Source: Lanius collurio
Lineage: Eukaryota > Chordata > Aves > Passeriformes > Laniidae
Assembly: GCA_020086605.1 (NCBI GenBank)
Contig: JACBWW010000021.1
Location: 314,288 to 378,287, forward strand
Reading direction: 5' to 3'
DNA: 64,000 bases
Shown: positions 59,422 to 64,000 of the stretch, one piece after another
How positions within the stretch are numbered: position 1 is the first letter of the stretch
Layout: each line of letters starts with the position of its first letter
Position numbers and translations under genes: made by a program
The notes under the pieces: model-generated
Told to the model about the DNA's origin: nothing
Seen by the model: the letters and a program-made list of their open reading frames with translations, nothing else
Database searches by the model: none

Positions 59422-61654
59422 ACCTGAGCATCCCTCGGCAGGAGGAGGGTGCTGCGAGCTCACACTCTCGCCCTTCCCTCTTGGGAGTGTAGGATGTGGT
59501 CTGGGAGAGCCCATCCCCACTGCCGGGGTGGGTGGGGTGAGGAGGGGCCGGGATCCAGGACACGCTGTCCCGTGGGATGCATGGCTGGGAAGGGCAGGGA
59601 AGAGCTTAAAGCGATAAGCCCATCACCCATCCTGGAGGCGTCTGATTCACCCTGGCCCTGGGCTGCTGCCAACAGCTCACCCACGAGTGTCTGTCATTAA
59701 GCATCTATTTAGGCATGCAGAAGTTGCCTAATTTTTCAAGGGTGCTGCAAACCCCCAATGTCCTTGAAGTCAGTTGTTGCTGAAGCTACCTGATACCTCC
59801 AAAAACAAGTCATGGGGCATGTGCATCTGATGCTCAGCAGAAATAGGTGGGTAAAGGGCCAGCCTGCGTGTGGAACGGACATTTCTCTATTAGCAAAGGG
59901 GATGTCAGTGAGTGTCAGAACCCTGCTGGGTGCTGGGGAGCGATCCCCTGACCAATGCCAAGGTAGGCTGCAGCCCTGCATTGCTGGAGAAACTCCCAGA
60001 GTATTGTGAAACCCTGTGGGAAAGTGCCTTTCCCTGTGGAGCATCCTATTGCCACCCAGGCCCTCTCTGCTCCATGTCCCCAGCCCTGCTGCTCCCCAAA
60101 GGTGGCCTTTGCTCATGGGAGCCAAACTATTGTAAAGCCCTGCCTACAAAAGGCAGCCAAAATAGGATGCCCGAGGATTATTCCCCAGCCGTGCTCAGCA
60201 GGAAACACGACCACCGAGGGAGGATAAAGGCAGGAATTAGAGGACAACACCCGAACACAGGAGCTCAGGCTGGGAGAAGGATTCCTGCAGAAGGAGGTAA
60301 ATCTCTGGCAGTGGTTTTTACTCCCCTGCATCTATTATTTGACCTTATAAAACTCTATTTGTGGAAGTGGTTGTTATTTTTTGTTAAAACTTTTAATCTA
60401 AAATCCCATTAGGCTCAGCGATGTGTTCATTTGTGAGCAGAAGCAAAACAGTTTGGTGTTTGCTCATTCCTGTGAGCTTCCTCACTTCAAACAGATGTAA
60501 TAAAGTATTTTCTCTTTCCTTCTTGTTTTCCTTTGTGGTTTGGCTTTCTTTAGGAGCCTTCGAGGCAGTTCAGCCTGGTTTCCCCCATTCCCTGCACCAC
60601 ACGTCTCTTCTAGCTCTGCTGCTTTCAGGTCTGTTGAAATCAAATAAATTCACAGGATGTCCTCTGAAGCGGGGACTTTTCTTTGCCTGGCTCTCCTGCC
60701 AGTGGGGTTAAACCAGCCTATCCAGACCAAATTGTCTGACTTTAGGATAAAACAGCATGAAAAGATGCATCCAGGGTGTATTTTTGTGTGGATGCCCGTC
60801 TCTGCCAGGCAGCAGCAGCCTGCAGAGGGGACAGCCTGGTCCCCACACCCACGGAGGCATCACAGTGGCCCTTTACAGTGTTTTTTTTTTTTTTTTCACC
60901 TCCATTTCTCTGTCATCTTTATTTCAGGAATTGCTTTAAAACCAGGCTTTGAATAATTCACTGGGAGCATACGGCAGTCCACCCTGATTGCTTCGTCACA
61001 GCTTCCCTTGACTTCAATAATTCACTTTCCCACCAGGAGCTGATGTGCTTTCCTTGTACGTGGGTTTGCTGCTGCGCACACGCGGTTCCCAGAGCAAAGC
61101 TGGTCACGAGGAGGAATAAAAGGGGATTTAAGGCCAAATGCCTTTGTTTTAAGAAGGGCTACATTTCAGGCAAGGCAGAGGGTTTGCCAGACAGCTTCTC
61201 CAGCTGTGGGAAAGGAAACACCAGATTCCCCTGGGAGAAGAGGCTGCTGGTCATGCAGCCCCTTCCTTGATGTGAGGGCTGGGGACTGCCCCTCCAGTAT
61301 CCACTCCTCAAGAGCATCTCAGACCCCCCTAAGCAGGGATGTCCCCCAGCCCTACTGCTCCAACTATTTGAGAGCTGCATCACACCTCAGTCTTCTTATG
61401 AGGTGTCTACATTTGTATTTTCCCTCAGAAAAGCAAGCCAAAAGGGAACAATTAGTTGGCAATGACCTAGAACAGCACATAAGAGTGGGAATGGGAACAA
61501 GTCATGGGGATTCATCAGCTTCTGCCTCCATGTCCTGCTAATTTGGGTAAATTAGGGCTTAAGTTAAAGGAAGCACAAAGGCTCCCATTGCAGAGTATTG
61601 ATGGGAGAAGGTATGATACATATGGGGAGTAAATTCAAAATACATAATGAATGT

Positions 61655-61659
61655 ACAAG
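61655..61659. repeat. Target-site duplication, left copy (ACAAG)
   Basis: The bases ACAAG immediately precede the TG terminus of the solo LTR and are repeated exactly at 62699-62703. Confidence 0.85.
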
Positions 61660-62698
61660 TGTCTTGGTTTGAAAGGCAGGTGTCTGCCAAGGAAGGTGGG
61701 AACCTCCCTTGGAACATGATCCCCTTCCCTCGGAATTATTCTAACTTTGAAATTAGGGGCTTTCAGGCGAGGATATGGCAGAAGGAAGCCCTTTAGGTGT
61801 GTGTGTATAAGCAGGCACACAACCAACCACAGCTGCGCTGCCACCGCCGAACGAGCGCAGCAGCCCAAGGCAGTCCCTTCCCGCCTCGGGCCGCTCCCCT
61901 TCGCTGCAGTTCCGCTCACGGCCGCCAGGGGCGCCGCAGGCTCCCGGCCGGGCAGGGCTCCCCGCGCCTGCAGGGGGCGCTGTGGCGCGAGTGCATTGCC
62001 CTCAGGCCGTAATGGCGGCCGGGCTGGGTGGCGAGGATGGGCTGCGGGAGGAGCCCCGGAGCAGCGGAACGGCAGCGCGGGCTCGGCCGGGGCAGCAAGC
62101 AAGAGGCAGCAGAAACTCGGCAGCTGTGGCAGGAGCCGCGGGGTGTCCCGGCAGGCAGCAGGTGCGTGGCCACAATGGAGCAAAAAGCCCGGAGCAGTGG
62201 CAGAGAAGCAGCGGGGCTGGGCAGCGGCAGCCCGGCTCCCGAACACGGCCGGGAGAGGCTCCCCTGGAGGGGAGAAGGGCCCGGGGTCGCGGGGTTTCCC
62301 CTGAGGCACCTGAGCAGATGGTGAAAGGGTCCCCCCAGTGAGGTGGGGTGTTAATAAGGCTCCAGCGCTACAGCCGCTCCCACAAGCAGAGCTTCATTCA
62401 TGGTAGGAGAAGGCAGCAGGAGAAAGAGTGGTGGCAAATTCTCCCCACAGCGACCGCAGCCTGCTTCCCCTCTGGGAGAGCAAGGAGCTGCATCCAGCCC
62501 CCTTTTCCCCAGCCCAAGTCCCACTGTATCTCTGCCCCTCCAAGAGAAACCTCTTAGATAAGAGAGTAGCCATCCGCATCCTTCCCGTGGCAACTTCTTT
62601 TGTCTCTCCTAAGTATCGGTCGTTATGGTTTCTTAGCGACAGATGGGACAAAATTCCATGAGGGAAAGAAACAAAAGGAAAAATCCTAAACCCCAACA
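61660..62698. mobile_element. Solo LTR of an endogenous retrovirus (ERVL-like), 1039 bp
   Basis: The element begins TGTCTTGGTTTGAAAGGCAG and ends CCCCAACA, the TG...CA boundaries of an LTR. It is flanked on both sides by the same 5 bases, ACAAG (61655-61659 and 62699-62703), a perfect target-site duplication. Five bases fit class III (ERVL) elements. The opening sequence is one I recognise as frequent in passerine genomes. No internal retroviral genes are present, so this is a solo LTR left by recombination. A TATA-like TGTATAAGC occurs near 61804, followed by a CpG-rich block (61840-62300). The transcriptional orientation is not certain. Confidence 0.88.
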
Positions 62699-62703
62699 AC
62701 AAG
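62699..62703. repeat. Target-site duplication, right copy (ACAAG)
   Basis: The bases ACAAG immediately follow the CA terminus of the solo LTR and match 61655-61659. Confidence 0.85.
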
Positions 62704-64000
62704 CTCTAAGCAGTAGCGTTTCTGCTGTGGGTCTCTTATCCTGCTATCTCGGGGCAAGGCTGGTGAGTGCTGTGCAGCCAGGAGCCATGGCTGTGAATAA
62801 CCAGCAAATTCCTGGGAGCAGAGCTGTGCATCTGATCCTGCAGATGTTGTGGGATGTGCGTTTGCAGTGATGCAGGCTGAGGTAGGCGATGGTAAAGATG
62901 CTCTGGTGGCTGTGTAAGAGTGTGGCATGGAGGAAAGAGCCTGCACTGGTGCTAAGTGCAGTGGATTTAATTTCCTCGCAGTAGCACTTCGATATTACAA
63001 GGCGCTCCAGAAAAATCAGAGAGGGCCTGGAGCGAAATGCAGCCGAGTCAATTGAAGTTAACTTCCCTGGGCACGGGGCCAGGCCCCTCTTTAAAGGCTA
63101 TTTTTCCAGAAAGGCTGCAAAAATGTATTTTGAGTTGCTTTTGATTCAGCTGCCTTGAGCCTGCTTGAGTGAACTGTGTGCAGAAAGAACCCTGAAAGCT
63201 TGGGATTGCTGGAAGGGGTGCAGACTGAGAGGAGCTGGCCTTATATCCCCTCTGAATCCCTTGGAGGAACCCCATGAGAGTTATAGGGGCACTGTAAGGG
63301 CCCTCAGCCCTGCCCTCTTCCAGCATCACTGAGGAAGGCTGGAGGAAGGTGAAGGATGCCTTGCAGCCCACAGGGCACAGAGAATGATTTGTCATCAGGC
63401 AAGGCAAAGCTCCCTCCACGCCCAATGCTGCCTGGGGGCAGATGGGTCCCCAGCACCAAGAGACACCTCTGGCTGGGAAGGGAGGCACCAGGAGAGCTGG
63501 GATTTAGGGACAGAGTGTCTGGACAGATGTGCTGCAGGTTGGGGCTGAGCTCAATTTGTCCTTGGGTTGCTTAGGGGGGTTGATGCTCCATGTCCTTGGG
63601 GACCTGATGAGACAGAGCATCCCCTAGCTGGACTTGCAGTTTCTCTTCCTTAAGGCTGTGCTTCACACACCGTGGTGTGGAGCAGGAGGGGTTTCCACAG
63701 CTTTTCTCCCCCTCCTCACTCCTCCAGTCTGCTGCTGCCGCTCCCAATAGCTGCTGCCTCTCTAATTGCATTATAGCCAATGGAGGGAAAGAAAACATTG
63801 CTTTGGCTTCAAACAAATGACGCCCTAACCCAGCTCATTAGCCACCTGACTGGCTCCCCAACCTCCCGTGACACTCCCGTATTTGTCACGCTGTTTTAGC
63901 ACCACTAACGAGCACAAAAGCCGAGGCTGTGGCCGGCGGCTTCCTCAGCACTGGACCTGGGTTCTGGCAACGAGCTTGTGTCCAGCACCCCAAGGGGATG
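62704..64000. other. Intergenic DNA beyond the solo LTR
   Basis: Unique sequence without a supported gene. 63740-63930 contains AGCCAATGG, TAATTGCATTATAG and ACAAATGACGCCC, and may be regulatory or the edge of another unit outside the window. Confidence 0.5.

Larger units (their letters stand above)
47151..61654. other. Intergenic DNA upstream of CSPG4, distal part
   Basis: About 14.5 kb with the 59-bp minisatellite, the hairpin, simple A and T runs (52027-52042 and 60881-60896) and AT-rich candidate regulatory blocks, including 50400-50490. No protein-coding exon could be supported. Confidence 0.6.

Noticed and set aside
61747..62304. 185-codon frame in the CpG-rich block
   Set aside because: It lies entirely within the solo LTR. 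Composition explains the open frame and no retroviral protein domain is present.
33141..64000. Search for flanking genes such as ODF3L1 or SNX33, neighbours of CSPG4 in mammals
   Set aside because: No exon with matching domains (PX, BAR, SH3 or Odf repeats) was seen on either side within the window.

Overview
The window is vertebrate genomic DNA, almost certainly from a bird and probably a songbird (passerine). It has long gene-free stretches, GT-AG introns, 3' ends of CR1 LINEs, a tRNA-Ile/CR1 composite SINE of the TguSINE1 type, and a solo endogenous-retrovirus LTR whose sequence I recognise as common in passerines. Nothing looks bacterial: there are no operons, no ribosome binding sites and no dense coding.

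The only protein-coding gene I can support is a complete CSPG4 (NG2 / melanoma chondroitin sulfate proteoglycan) on the minus strand. Its start codon is at 32671 and its stop at 7386. Ten coding exons join with consistent phases into a 2355-residue protein (7068 nt including the stop). The order is signal peptide, two laminin-G domains, a long series of CSPG repeats, one membrane helix, and a short cytoplasmic tail ending in the PDZ ligand QYWV. Exon 1 lies in a CpG-rich block with a TATA-like element just upstream. Intron 1 is 12.3 kb. Exon 3 carries half the protein (1193 codons). Exon 10 carries the last CSPG repeats, the membrane segment and the tail. The 3' UTR probably ends just past an AATAAA signal at 6608-6613.

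Layout: 1-6590 is intergenic DNA 3' of the gene, with a degenerate CATCCCACCCTGG minisatellite (716-1206) and a CR1 (4815-5165). CSPG4 fills 6590-32735. The 31 kb upstream (33-64 kb) holds no exon I can defend. It contains a TguSINE1-like copy, CR1 fragments, a 21-nt G run, a 59-bp minisatellite (51075-51440), several AT-rich blocks that look like conserved non-coding DNA, a near-perfect 32-bp hairpin (59330-59421), and a 1039-bp solo LTR with a perfect 5-bp target duplication (61660-62698).

The most interesting points are: a CSPG4 glycosaminoglycan site that is Gly-Ser-Ala rather than Ser-Gly; loss of the Thr-Pro ERK site in the tail; a palindromic SoxE-like site 14 kb upstream of a gene expressed in SOX10-positive lineages; the hairpin; and CTCF-like motifs inside the LTR. 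I found no convincing undescribed multi-gene system.
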